42,269 nt of DNA, from the IMG/VR virus record IMGVR_UViG_3300030098_004965, positions 1-42,269 of that record, one strand, 5' to 3'. This DNA is from a virus. This document shows positions 31,076 to 38,690 of this stretch, piece by piece (positions within the stretch are counted from its first letter, which is position 1; every line of letters starts with the position of its first letter). The notes under the pieces are model-generated. The model searched no databases. It worked only from the letters and a program-made list of their open reading frames with translations, and had not been told where the DNA came from. Position numbers and translations under genes: made by a program.

Positions 31076-31371
31076 ATTTCGACCGGTGTGATTGTTATGA
31101 CTGAACCGGACGCACGTTGTATGTATGCAATGTGCGTAAAGCCCTGGACGTGCAAGAAGATGGCGTCTCCAGGCTGGATCAAAATGTCATTGGCGGTCGC
31201 AGCCGTGCCCGTAAGCACCGGCTTAACATGGCAAGTGCCGTTAGCAGCAATCCGCACAACGCGAGCGGTTGACCCGCTCGCATCGTTTGGAATTGCCGTT
31301 TCAGCGCTAGAACCGCCTGACGTGACTGAAGTTCCAGCCGCGCCATTTGAGAAAAAGTGAAACGGGTGCAT
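31072..31371 (-). CDS. Small beta-rich protein, possible capsid decoration
   Basis: The 99-residue product (MHPFHFFSNGAAGTSVTSGG...) is Ser/Thr/Ala/Gly-rich and mostly beta, with 'GDAIFLHVQGFTHIAYIQR'. ATG 31371 has AGGAGCAGCCC. It overlaps the following gene by 4 nt. Together with the next gene upstream (31381-31728) it may form the outer decoration of the capsid. Confidence 0.5.
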   Translation of the reverse strand: MHPFHFFSNGAAGTSVTSGGSSAETAIPNDASGSTARVVRIAANGTCHVKPVLTGTAATANDILIQPGDAIFLHVQGFTHIAYIQRASGSVITITPVEI

Positions 31372-31380
31372 GGGCTGCTC

Positions 31381-31728
31381 CTAGCGTCTGACGATGATAA
31401 CGCCGTCAACGCTGATCGCGTTGGAGCTGGCACCGTTTGTTTCAATTTCGATTGAGCCATCCTCCAGCACCTCATTAGCTGCGGTTGGGACACAACTATC
31501 AACGTCACCGGCTGCGGAGCCGGATTGCGTGATTGTCACTGTACCGCCGGTTACAGCGGCACCGCCGATCTTGAGCGTCAGGACAGCGTCGGCTGTACCG
31601 ATAGCGCCGTTGAGGGCAGTTATTACTTTGATAATTTTTCCCCCGTCGGGCACAGGCACATAGACCTGACCGGCAGTTGAGACGTCGGTGATTTTAAAAG
31701 GAATGAAATAGTCATTAAGCGTGCGCAT
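31381..31728 (-). CDS. Small beta-rich protein downstream of the capsid gene
   Basis: The 115-residue protein (MRTLNDYFIPFKITDVSTAG...) has repeated beta segments and Gly/Ala/Thr turns ('GKIIKVITALNGAIGTADAVLTLKIGGAAVTGG'), suggesting a decoration or spike fold. It follows the capsid terminator, with its own GGAGATTATC ribosome-binding site. Function is inference. Confidence 0.55.
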   Translation of the reverse strand: MRTLNDYFIPFKITDVSTAGQVYVPVPDGGKIIKVITALNGAIGTADAVLTLKIGGAAVTGGTVTITQSGSAAGDVDSCVPTAANEVLEDGSIEIETNGASSNAISVDGVIIVRR

Positions 31729-31783
31729 GATAATCTCCTATGCCTTCGCCCACGCCTGGGCGTTCTGGCTGCTTAAAAGAAAA

Positions 31784-31804
31784 GGGCGGCCACTAGGACC
31801 GCCC
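31784..31804 (-). terminator. Terminator after the major capsid gene
   Basis: On the minus strand GGGCGG and CCGCCC (31784-31804, loop about 9 nt) are followed by TTTTCTTTT. It lies 24 bp after the capsid gene stop and would reduce transcription into the small downstream genes, keeping coat mRNA most abundant. Confidence 0.75.
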
Positions 31805-31828
31805 CTCTCGGTTGGTTGTGATCAGCTA

Positions 31829-33036
31829 TTAGCTGGTTGTCGCATCGGCAACCATGCCGGATGCTTTTTCCTGACGTGAGATCAGGGTGTACTCGACCAA
31901 CATCTGACGCTTCTCGGAATCGCCAGTCTTGCTAAGTTCATGCTGGCTGAAGGGCCGGAGGTAGGAAATTTCCCAGTGGTCCTTATCCAACACCCAAACG
32001 TCTCGGTCGCGACTGAACCTGTTTGGGACAATCTCTAGGTCACCAAAATCGGACTGATAGATATCAATCGCCGCCGTCAGTTTCTTATCTTCCCCAACGT
32101 CGAACCGCGTGCTGTTACCAGTGAAACCACTGATTACAGTTTTGTTGTGCGGTCCAACCATGACCATTGATGGCTCGCCACCCTCGGTCCAGCAGTTTTG
32201 AATTGCTGTTTTAAGGAGGCTCTCCGTCAAGGCACGTTGGGTGCCGTCGGTCCTGGCGTCGGTGCCGTCGCCCGTGGGGCTGGCGGCTGAGCCGCCACCA
32301 AGCACGTCGTTGGTGGCAATCCAAGATCCCAAAGAACCGATCTTACGAGCGGTTGTTGCGTTACCGGCGACTTGGGCTTGGTTGGCAGTAAGGGTGGCTT
32401 CTATGTCCCTTTTTAGCTCTTTGCCCCGCTTGGCAATTTGGTAAGCTAATTCTGATTTTCTGCCTGCCTTGGAAATGACCTCCTGAGTGCCGGTCGTGAC
32501 AACTGTTTTGTCAGAAATTTGTGTATAATTTCCAACGCGAACTGTTGCGACTGACGCGTCCAGAGTTGCTTCGTCACCTTCGATTACCGCATTTGCGTTT
32601 ATCTTCAAACAAGATCGCTAGTCTTGTCCCGCCTTATGGCTGCTGCACATTGCTTTTCAACCTGTGCAGACGAGATCATATCATCACCCTCTTTTGAGGG
32701 GCTGGGCGCTTCGGAACCGCTTGGCTCCTACTCCCTTTCGGGATGATCGTTGCACCTTCCTCTTGCGAGGCTTGGCTCAGGATTGTCTCTTGCGAGAGTT
32801 TCCCTGAGTTCACCCAGTTTTCAACCGCTCATTACTGAACGGCGGCACAAAATTTATGCACTTGCGGAAGCGAGGGCGTCGGTTTGCCACTCCTCGTAGG
32901 TTGCAGTGGCTTTCGCTTGTTTGCACATGGACATGAATGGCGTGTCCATAGGCGAGATCGACGTAATGATGTCGGAGAGCGACTCTCTGTTGCCCTTCGA
33001 GTCATATGTGTCGAAGGTGTTGCTCGGTTGAGCCAT
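31829..33036 (-). CDS. Major capsid protein (SU10/DUF5309 type), split by a group I intron
   Basis: Two exons, 33036-32856 and 32595-31829, together give 948 nt, exactly 316 codons including stop (315 residues). Exon 1 begins MAQPSNTFDTYDSKGNRESL and ends in 'YEEWQTDALASASA'; exon 2 continues 'NAVIEGDEATLDASVATVRV', through 'GNYTQISDKTVV' and 'AKRGKELKRDIEATL' to the C terminus 'MLVEYTLISRQEKASG'. This is the order expected for a DUF5309 coat protein with HK97-type fold. Spliced, the junction codon is Ser, giving 'ASASNAVIEGD'. Unspliced, translation stops at TAA 32854-32856. ATG 33036 has AGGAGT. No homologous coat gene is seen in the left copy, whose scaffold gene runs off the edge. Confidence 0.88.
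32596..32855 (-). ncRNA. Group I self-splicing intron in the capsid gene (260 nt, no ORF)
   Basis: The minus-strand RNA shows a group I core. P1: exon GCAU (32859-32856) with GUGC (32848-32845), giving the U-G pair at the 5' site. P2: CCGUUCA/UGAGCGG (32842-32825) with a GUAA loop. P4: CUCAGG (32808-32803) with CCUGAG (32781-32776). P5 and P6 have GCAA tetraloops (UCUC/GAGA at 32797-32786; CCUC/GAGG at 32770-32759). P7: GAUCAU (32748-32743) with AUGAUC (32679-32674). A CCCUC-AAAA-GAGGG hairpin lies at 32700-32687, and P9-type stems at 32669-32643 and 32627-32609. The final G is 32596. 'CAGGGAAAC' and 'CAAUCCUGAGCCAAGCC' resemble the IC3 introns of bacterial tRNA-Leu genes. Exact ends inferred. 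Confidence 0.88.
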
Positions 33037-33047
33037 AACACTTACTC

Positions 33048-34088
33048 CTAGAGTATATCGACAAGTGCATCGGCAGCGTCTCTGACGCTACCTGACTTCC
33101 TTGCCCGTTTCATTTTAGCAGCAATTTGCTCGGCGTCGGTGTCAACCTTTTGGGCCTGTGCTGACGGCTTAACCACTTTTGGCAACGGCCGCACTTTCTT
33201 CTCGGTCGTTGTCTTACCATCCTGCAGCTTACGCCACTGCATGGCATCGTGGATTAACTGGACGTGACGGGCATCGACTACCGAGCCAATCTCGTTGTCA
33301 TTAAATCCACCGTAGTTATTTTTGAGGAAGCTCCGCAGGTCATTTCTGAACTGCTCGCCTTTTTCCTCATCCGCATACTGAGGCAGCGCCTCGGCAAGAC
33401 GTCGGCTTTGCTCTGCCAATACTTGCTGATGTTGCTGCGCCATTTTCTGCTGCTCTTCCTGTTGGAAGTGCTGCAGCTCAGCTTGAGCTGTGCGGAACTG
33501 TTCTTGCTTGCGCTGGTGGTCTGCCCACCTCGTCGCAAACTCGACCGGATCTTCCTCTTTGAGCTGATCCCAGTCCGTTCTTTGCTCGGCCTGTAAGTTG
33601 ACCCCAACCGACTGCGCTAGTTCGTGCAGACGTTGAGCATACTGCTGCCGGTTCTGTTCGACGGCTTGTTGCGCCTGTTCGCGCTCAGCCGCCAACGCTC
33701 GGCGTTGACCCGCAAGGTCTTCGGTCTTGCGAGTATAATCCTGCTCACGCGAATAGCCTCGCTGCAATTCATCGAGGGTAACCTCCGTTTTATCGCCACC
33801 TGGAAGAGTGACTTCGTAAAACTCGGCAGGCTCCTCGGCGACTTGCACCTCGGTTTCTTCGTAGTCAGCAGAATTGTCGCTTTCGTCAGCGACAGGAGCA
33901 TCGTCTAGTTCCGCTTCCGGTTCCGGTGTGGCGGCATCTTCAACTTGCTCCGCAGGCGCGCCATCGTCGTTGGGTTGCTCTGGCTCACCGCCAAAATCCA
34001 ATAGACTCTGTAACGCGTTTGACGCCGTTTCGACGTCGGTTACCTCCACAGCTTCCGGCTGGGCCGGTGTCACCGTTTCATCGGTCAT
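33048..34088 (-). CDS. Scaffold-like head assembly protein (copy B, complete)
   Basis: The 346-residue protein has an acidic N-terminal 100 residues ('EPEQPNDDGAPAEQVEDAATPEPEAELDD'), then 'VTLDELQRGYSREQDYTRKTEDLAGQRRAL' (about 108-138), a long coiled coil rich in Q/E (about 140-225), and a basic C-terminal part ('KVRPLPKVVKPSAQ...KMKRARKSGS'). A flexible acidic head, coiled coil and basic capsid-binding tail are classic for scaffolds. It lies directly before the coat gene. It is homologous to the partial protein at 1-525. Confidence 0.65.
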   Translation of the reverse strand: MTDETVTPAQPEAVEVTDVETASNALQSLLDFGGEPEQPNDDGAPAEQVEDAATPEPEAELDDAPVADESDNSADYEETEVQVAEEPAEFYEVTLPGGDKTEVTLDELQRGYSREQDYTRKTEDLAGQRRALAAEREQAQQAVEQNRQQYAQRLHELAQSVGVNLQAEQRTDWDQLKEEDPVEFATRWADHQRKQEQFRTAQAELQHFQQEEQQKMAQQHQQVLAEQSRRLAEALPQYADEEKGEQFRNDLRSFLKNNYGGFNDNEIGSVVDARHVQLIHDAMQWRKLQDGKTTTEKKVRPLPKVVKPSAQAQKVDTDAEQIAAKMKRARKSGSVRDAADALVDIL

Positions 34089-34098
34089 AGTAAATCTC

Positions 34099-34347
34099 CT
34101 AGTTCATAAACCTTTGTAGTTCCTTGGATGCGACAGCACCGTTGCTCACGGCACTGATAAAGACTGATTGGAAACGCGGCACGATCTGCAGCATGAGCCA
34201 AAGGCTCTCGCGCACGTCCACGTCGTCGCTTGTTTTCCATTCTTCAAAAATGGCCTGTTCGAGATCTGCAAAGGCTTCTTGGAAAACCTCATTTTCCAGC
34301 ACCAAGCGCGCAGCGTCGCCGCGCCGTCTATCGGTTTCTAAGGTCAT
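34099..34347 (-). CDS. Small protein between portal region and scaffold (copy B)
   Basis: The 82-residue protein (MTLETDRRRGDAARLVLENE...) is the counterpart of 594-866: same length class, 'ENEVFQEAFADL', 'FEEW', helical tail with 'ASKELQRF'. It overlaps the 544-residue gene's end by 20 nt. Function unknown; conserved position between portal and scaffold. Confidence 0.6.
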   Translation of the reverse strand: MTLETDRRRGDAARLVLENEVFQEAFADLEQAIFEEWKTSDDVDVRESLWLMLQIVPRFQSVFISAVSNGAVASKELQRFMN

Positions 34348-35962
34348 TTATTTTCTTTCGCAGTTTTTGAAACTGTTCCACGCCGGTGAGAGCTGCGCCG
34401 GTGGTAAAGAATTGCACAGTACGCAGGTAGTAATTGATGGCGTGTTTTAGCCCTGGCTTGAGGCCGCGACCGTAGGCAATGAATGCCTTAAATTCGCCAT
34501 AATATTTTTCGGCTTTGCCACGCTCGATGGCGCGATTGCCCAGGTATTGATAACCCTTGCGGAACAGCTCACCCCACCACTTACCGTGATATTTTTTCTG
34601 GCACCAAACCTCGGCTTTGGCCTTGTCGCGCTCCGAAAAGCCGCCGGTTTTGACGCCGTGGGTTGCGATTACACACCCATCGCCACCACCGCCGCCGCCG
34701 CTGTCATCGCCAAAATAATCTTCAATGCCGCCGGTCATGCCGGATGCGCTATAAGTATCGCCCATCGCGGTGGTGCCGGTAGCACTGACATCATCGAAAG
34801 ACCCAAACGGTCCTGTTTCGTCATTGCCTACAAAACCAGCGCGGCCCATTTGGTCATCGATGCCTAGCTGGTCATTTACATCGACCGCGTTTAGGCTTCC
34901 AAAGGTGCCGTCGCTTTTAAATCCTAGCCCGTAGCCAAATGCGCCGCCCTTGGGCGTGCCGTCGTAATTAAACATTGCTGGCGTTGCTGAGATGCCAGTG
35001 TTTCCGACGGTGCCCAAGCCGTAACGGCCGGTGTAATCGTTCATCATTGGACCGCCCCACACATAGTTTTCAGGCGTGACTTGTTTACCTACCGGTGACA
35101 TCAACGTGCCCATCGGGCCAGAGGCGTTAAATCGGTAATTGTTAAACGCGTCGCGACCGTAAGGGCCAACCTCAGATAAATCACCGGCGCGGCTGGTGCC
35201 AATCATGCGAGAAAATAAAGTGCCCATAGGAAGTCCTTGGGCCAAGAAAGAGGCACCGTCGCGCAAATTGCGCGCGTCTGTAATTTCTGGGTCCAAAAGG
35301 TCTTGGCCTAGTACGTCGAACCGACCACCGCCGCGAGTGTCTTTTGATGCAATGAAACCCAGGTTTTCCAATACGCTTGGCGGCTCATCTCTTGGGTCAA
35401 GAGCTGGGGCATAAGCGCGGCCGCTTTCGTCGTATGTGACACCGCCTGGGGTGTAGCCAATGTCCATTGTTGTCGGCTCTTCTTGCGGCTCCTCGTAGTA
35501 TGGTGGAACAAGACGAAGCTCCCCTGGCTCGTAGTATGACGTTAAATCTTCCTGCGCATAATCACCAACCGGCCCCTGACCTGTGCCGTAGGTCATGCCG
35601 TAGCCAGGGTTATTTGGCTCATCTAACAATCCAGGCTGCGCAGGATTGGCGAAACGGTAGTCAATTTGCATATAAGGGTTGTCGGCTGTTTTGCCGGTAA
35701 ATTTTTGATCTGGCCGTGGCTCAACAGCAACCGTTCTTGGGTCAGAGAGAGGCTGCATGTCATCAGTGCGACCGTCGTCCATTACCTCATTCTGCCGCTG
35801 CACCACTTGCGGCAAGACTTCTGGTGCGACCTGATCGACCATGCCGGTGTCTGGGTTGCCGACGGTGACGGCGTAGTCACCAGGGGTGTAGAACGGCGTA
35901 TAGGTCGGACGTGATGCGATTATGTCGGCGCGTGCTTGCCGCCAGGGATCGAGTAAACTCAT
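34328..35962 (-). CDS. Large Gly/Pro/Tyr-rich structural protein with CVIAT motif
   Basis: The 544-residue protein has a long disordered-looking N-terminal three quarters (many G, P, D, Y; repeated 'YGTGQGPVG', 'GYTPGGVTYD', 'GYGLGFKSDGTFG'), a glycine run 'SGGGGGGDG', and a compact C-terminal domain starting 'CVIATHGVKTGGFSERDKAKAEVWCQKK' with 'GELFRKGYQYLGNRAIERG'. The C[VF]IAT motif with a helical tail recurs in other phage and bacterial proteins. It lies between portal and the small protein, where copy A has nothing. Probably an internal head protein. Confidence 0.5.
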   Translation of the reverse strand: MSLLDPWRQARADIIASRPTYTPFYTPGDYAVTVGNPDTGMVDQVAPEVLPQVVQRQNEVMDDGRTDDMQPLSDPRTVAVEPRPDQKFTGKTADNPYMQIDYRFANPAQPGLLDEPNNPGYGMTYGTGQGPVGDYAQEDLTSYYEPGELRLVPPYYEEPQEEPTTMDIGYTPGGVTYDESGRAYAPALDPRDEPPSVLENLGFIASKDTRGGGRFDVLGQDLLDPEITDARNLRDGASFLAQGLPMGTLFSRMIGTSRAGDLSEVGPYGRDAFNNYRFNASGPMGTLMSPVGKQVTPENYVWGGPMMNDYTGRYGLGTVGNTGISATPAMFNYDGTPKGGAFGYGLGFKSDGTFGSLNAVDVNDQLGIDDQMGRAGFVGNDETGPFGSFDDVSATGTTAMGDTYSASGMTGGIEDYFGDDSGGGGGGDGCVIATHGVKTGGFSERDKAKAEVWCQKKYHGKWWGELFRKGYQYLGNRAIERGKAEKYYGEFKAFIAYGRGLKPGLKHAINYYLRTVQFFTTGAALTGVEQFQKLRKKINDLRNR

Positions 35963-38118
35963 GATAACCGGTCCTTATCACCCTCAAATGTTTCATGCTC
36001 TAGGCGCTCGCGTGCCATCTCAGCCTCGACCGCCAGCTTGCTGGCTCCGGCTTCCGCGTCGGCCGCAATCTTGGCTGCGGTCTGCTCGATGTTGGCCGCT
36101 ATCTTCTCACGCTCGATGGCTAGGCGCTGGTTCATCTCGGCCATCTTCATCTCCAGCTCTTGGCCCTTCATCTGCAATTCAGCTTCCAGCTCCTGCATCT
36201 TGCGCGCCTGCTCGGCCTGGATCTCTTCGCGCCGCACGTTCAGTTTCTCACCCTCGATCTTGAGCTGGTTCTCCATAAACGTCTGATTAGGATCAGGCTG
36301 CGGCTGCGGCATGTCTGAGCCGTCGGGCGCTGGCTGGGTAAAATACTTTGCACCATCGATGCCGCCCTCTTTGGTCAGATCTGTGAGGCTGGCATATACG
36401 TTCTGACGACTGACAATTGAGCCAGGGCCAAAGCCCATGTTTCCGGCCAGCTCTTTTTGCGCATTGATGACGTTGGTCAGTGCGAGGGCACGTTTCTCAT
36501 CATTGCCATACCCGAGACCGACTTGGATGGTGACGTCGTATTGTGTGTCCCAATTACGGGGGTCCATCGGCACCCACTGATTATGAATCCTGACCATGCG
36601 CTCTTGCTGCTGGTGCATGACAACGCATTTGAGGATCTTGCTGAACACGTCTTTGACGCCGCCCTCTGCGAAGATGCGGCCGATCATCTCAATGCGCTGC
36701 TGCGCCATCCCCAGCATGAGCTTGACGCCGGTCGCGGTTGCGTTGGGGTTGAGCTGGTCCTGATGGATGCCTTGGGCGTTCTTTGTCACGCCTGTGCGCA
36801 CCTCTTTGACCTCATCAGCATAACGCATGGCCTCAAGCACGCTCGGGCCGACCGGCGAATGCTGCAGCTCGCGCACCATCCCTGGCTGTTTGACCCGCAC
36901 GATACCGCCTGGGCGGCTGTTCAACATGTCGTCCATGTTGACCATGCCCTCAACCACCTCATGGCGGTGGTTGTTGCCGATATAGACGCTGTCTAAATAG
37001 TTGCGCCACAAGCTGGTCTTGATGTCTTGGATCGTGAAGAGCTGGTCTGCCAGCGACATGCCGAAAAACCGGTGCGGCATTGGGATAGGAATGAGGCAAC
37101 TGAAAGGCGGTTCCGCGACTTCTTCTTCATCTAATATCTCGTAAGCACCTGAACCTGCAGCCAGTACCCTCACCCATTCGGCGATACCATCGCCGTTTCT
37201 ATCTACTTTGACGTATGTGTCGTATAGATAAATCTCTCTGCGGCTGGGGTCGTGTGCGTCTTCGCCGCCTTGATAGTTTCCAAAGTCGCTGTCGTCCAAG
37301 CCCTCTCGCAGGAGCTGCTCGGTGCCTAGATGCTCATCACTCACCGACGGGATGTTGTCGATGACCGACTTTTTATAGCCCATCGCGACAAGGTCACTGG
37401 CCGTGTAGCGTGCGCGGTGCGCAACGAAATTAGCTTCCTCTAAAGTGCGTGCGCGGCGCTCGATAAAGAAGTCCTCGGGCGCAACTGATTCAATGACCAC
37501 GCGACCGGTGTTCTTTTTGCGCCGGATTTTTAAATCATGTGAGCGCGAGGCGGGAGCTTCGAGGCTCAAGTCGTCTGACCCCAGGCTAACTTGCTCCTCG
37601 TTGACTGTATGCTCAACCGCCTCGACCTCTTTATCCGCGAGCATAAGGACCATTTCCTCATCGGTCAGCCCCTCATACATCTCGGTCGTGACGTCTGTCT
37701 TTTCCACCCATTGCGTCTTTAAGCATCCAAAGCCGGATAGCAGCGCGTCTTTAAACACCTCATGCAGCAGCATGACGCCAGGGTTGTCTTTCAAAAAGAT
37801 GTGGTTGCAGTAATCGCTTACCACGCCTGCGGCGGCTTCATCCTCGGGGCCGACCGGCTCAAACTTCACAACATCGTTTGTGCTGGTGAATGCTTTGAGC
37901 AGGCTGGGTAACATGCTCTCGACCGTGTCCATGACATCGGTGCTGATTACGCGGCTGCGGCCCTCGATCTCGTTGCCCATCGGGTAGCCGAGATAATACT
38001 CAAGCGCCTTCTCTCTGCGCCGCTGCAGCTCGCCGCCATAGTACCCCGCGCTATTGCGCAGGCCGTCGCTGATGATGGCTTTGAGTGCTTGTGTAGTGAC
38101 TTTTTTACGTCGTGCCAT
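35959..38118 (-). CDS. Portal protein (copy B)
   Basis: The 719-residue portal has 'KALEYYLGYPMGNEIEGRS' (about 38), 'VVKFEPVGPED' (about 82), 'TEMYEGLTDEEM' (about 145), 'SRPGGIVRVKQPGMVREL' and 'VRTGVTKNAQGIHQDQL' in the ring region, and a very long Q/E/A coiled-coil tail (about 605-705). It matches the copy at 866-2884 block by block but is longer and clearly diverged. ATG 38118 overlaps the previous stop (TAATG), and its stop overlaps the next ATG. Confidence 0.9.
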   Translation of the reverse strand: MARRKKVTTQALKAIISDGLRNSAGYYGGELQRRREKALEYYLGYPMGNEIEGRSRVISTDVMDTVESMLPSLLKAFTSTNDVVKFEPVGPEDEAAAGVVSDYCNHIFLKDNPGVMLLHEVFKDALLSGFGCLKTQWVEKTDVTTEMYEGLTDEEMVLMLADKEVEAVEHTVNEEQVSLGSDDLSLEAPASRSHDLKIRRKKNTGRVVIESVAPEDFFIERRARTLEEANFVAHRARYTASDLVAMGYKKSVIDNIPSVSDEHLGTEQLLREGLDDSDFGNYQGGEDAHDPSRREIYLYDTYVKVDRNGDGIAEWVRVLAAGSGAYEILDEEEVAEPPFSCLIPIPMPHRFFGMSLADQLFTIQDIKTSLWRNYLDSVYIGNNHRHEVVEGMVNMDDMLNSRPGGIVRVKQPGMVRELQHSPVGPSVLEAMRYADEVKEVRTGVTKNAQGIHQDQLNPNATATGVKLMLGMAQQRIEMIGRIFAEGGVKDVFSKILKCVVMHQQQERMVRIHNQWVPMDPRNWDTQYDVTIQVGLGYGNDEKRALALTNVINAQKELAGNMGFGPGSIVSRQNVYASLTDLTKEGGIDGAKYFTQPAPDGSDMPQPQPDPNQTFMENQLKIEGEKLNVRREEIQAEQARKMQELEAELQMKGQELEMKMAEMNQRLAIEREKIAANIEQTAAKIAADAEAGASKLAVEAEMARERLEHETFEGDKDRLS

Positions 38119-38321
38119 TATGCCTCAACTTGCGCTGCCTTTTGGGCGGCTTCCTTGCTATATGGGCCACTGTCTATGAGCTGGCCGCTGTTGTCCTGCA
38201 GGCCCCACTTGCCGAACCCCAAATGCTTTGGCTTTACGATCTTGGCCGGTCGTGCTGCGGCTTCTAGCGCCTCGATGCGTCGGGTCAGGTCTTGTATTGC
38301 CGCTTCCATTCGTAGGCTCAT
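38118..38321 (-). CDS. Small coiled-coil protein upstream of portal
   Basis: The 67-residue protein has an N-terminal coiled coil ('MEAAIQDLTRRIEALEAAAR') and a C-terminal segment 'FGKWGLQDNSGQLIDSGPYSKEAAQKAAQ'. It starts at ATG 38321 with AAGGAAAC. Copy A has no such gene. Role unknown, possibly a minor head component. Confidence 0.58.
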   Translation of the reverse strand: MSLRMEAAIQDLTRRIEALEAAARPAKIVKPKHLGFGKWGLQDNSGQLIDSGPYSKEAAQKAAQVEA

Positions 38322-38429
38322 GGGTGTTTCCTTTTAGGTTGGGGTCAGGTATAAATTACGCAGGCATTTGAACTTCAGCTTGTGCGCCTTGGCATCCCGC
38401 CTAAAGCACTAAAGAGAGGAGATTTCCTT

Positions 38430-38690
38430 ATGAGTGATGATGGACCTGCTTTTGTCAGTTCGCGGATGAGCCGCGAAATGATCGAAGAGTATAAAAAGTG
38501 GCACCGCAGAACATACACAGATGAATATGAGGAGGGCATGTTCGTCGGTTTATATGAAGATGGCGACGTTGCTAGTTTTTGGCTCAAAGAAGGCAAGAGG
38601 CTTACTCTGGAGCAGTATCGTCGTCTCGTGCCAGAAAGCTTGAAGTCACTGCAGCCCCACCAACTACCGGAAGACCTCGATAACCACTAG
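38430..38690 (+). CDS. Plus-strand accessory gene inside the late region (moron candidate)
   Basis: The 86-residue protein (MSDDGPAFVSSRMSREMIEE...) is acidic, with 'YKKWHRRTYTDEYEEGMFVGLYEDGDVASFWLKEGKRLTLEQYRRL'. It starts at ATG 38430 behind GAGAGGAGA (38414-38422), a near copy of the early-gene leader, and a TATAAAT lies at 38350. It is the only plus-strand gene in the late region and overlaps the opposing 736-residue gene by 89 bp at the 3' ends. Independent expression in the lysogen is likely. Function unknown. Confidence 0.65.
   Translation: MSDDGPAFVSSRMSREMIEEYKKWHRRTYTDEYEEGMFVGLYEDGDVASFWLKEGKRLTLEQYRRLVPESLKSLQPHQLPEDLDNH

Noticed and set aside
31829-32608. Reading the capsid gene as two separate genes or a frameshifted pseudogene
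   Set aside because: The second part would need a TTG start with no ribosome-binding site and lacks the family N terminus. The intervening RNA folds as a group I intron, and excision restores the frame exactly.
32609-32855. Intron ends at GTTTG (32606) with the 5' site after AAGT
   Set aside because: This also keeps frame, but gives no U-G pair in P1 and inserts 'KINA' relative to the expected coat junction. The chosen ends give P1 pairing and 'SNAVIEGD'.
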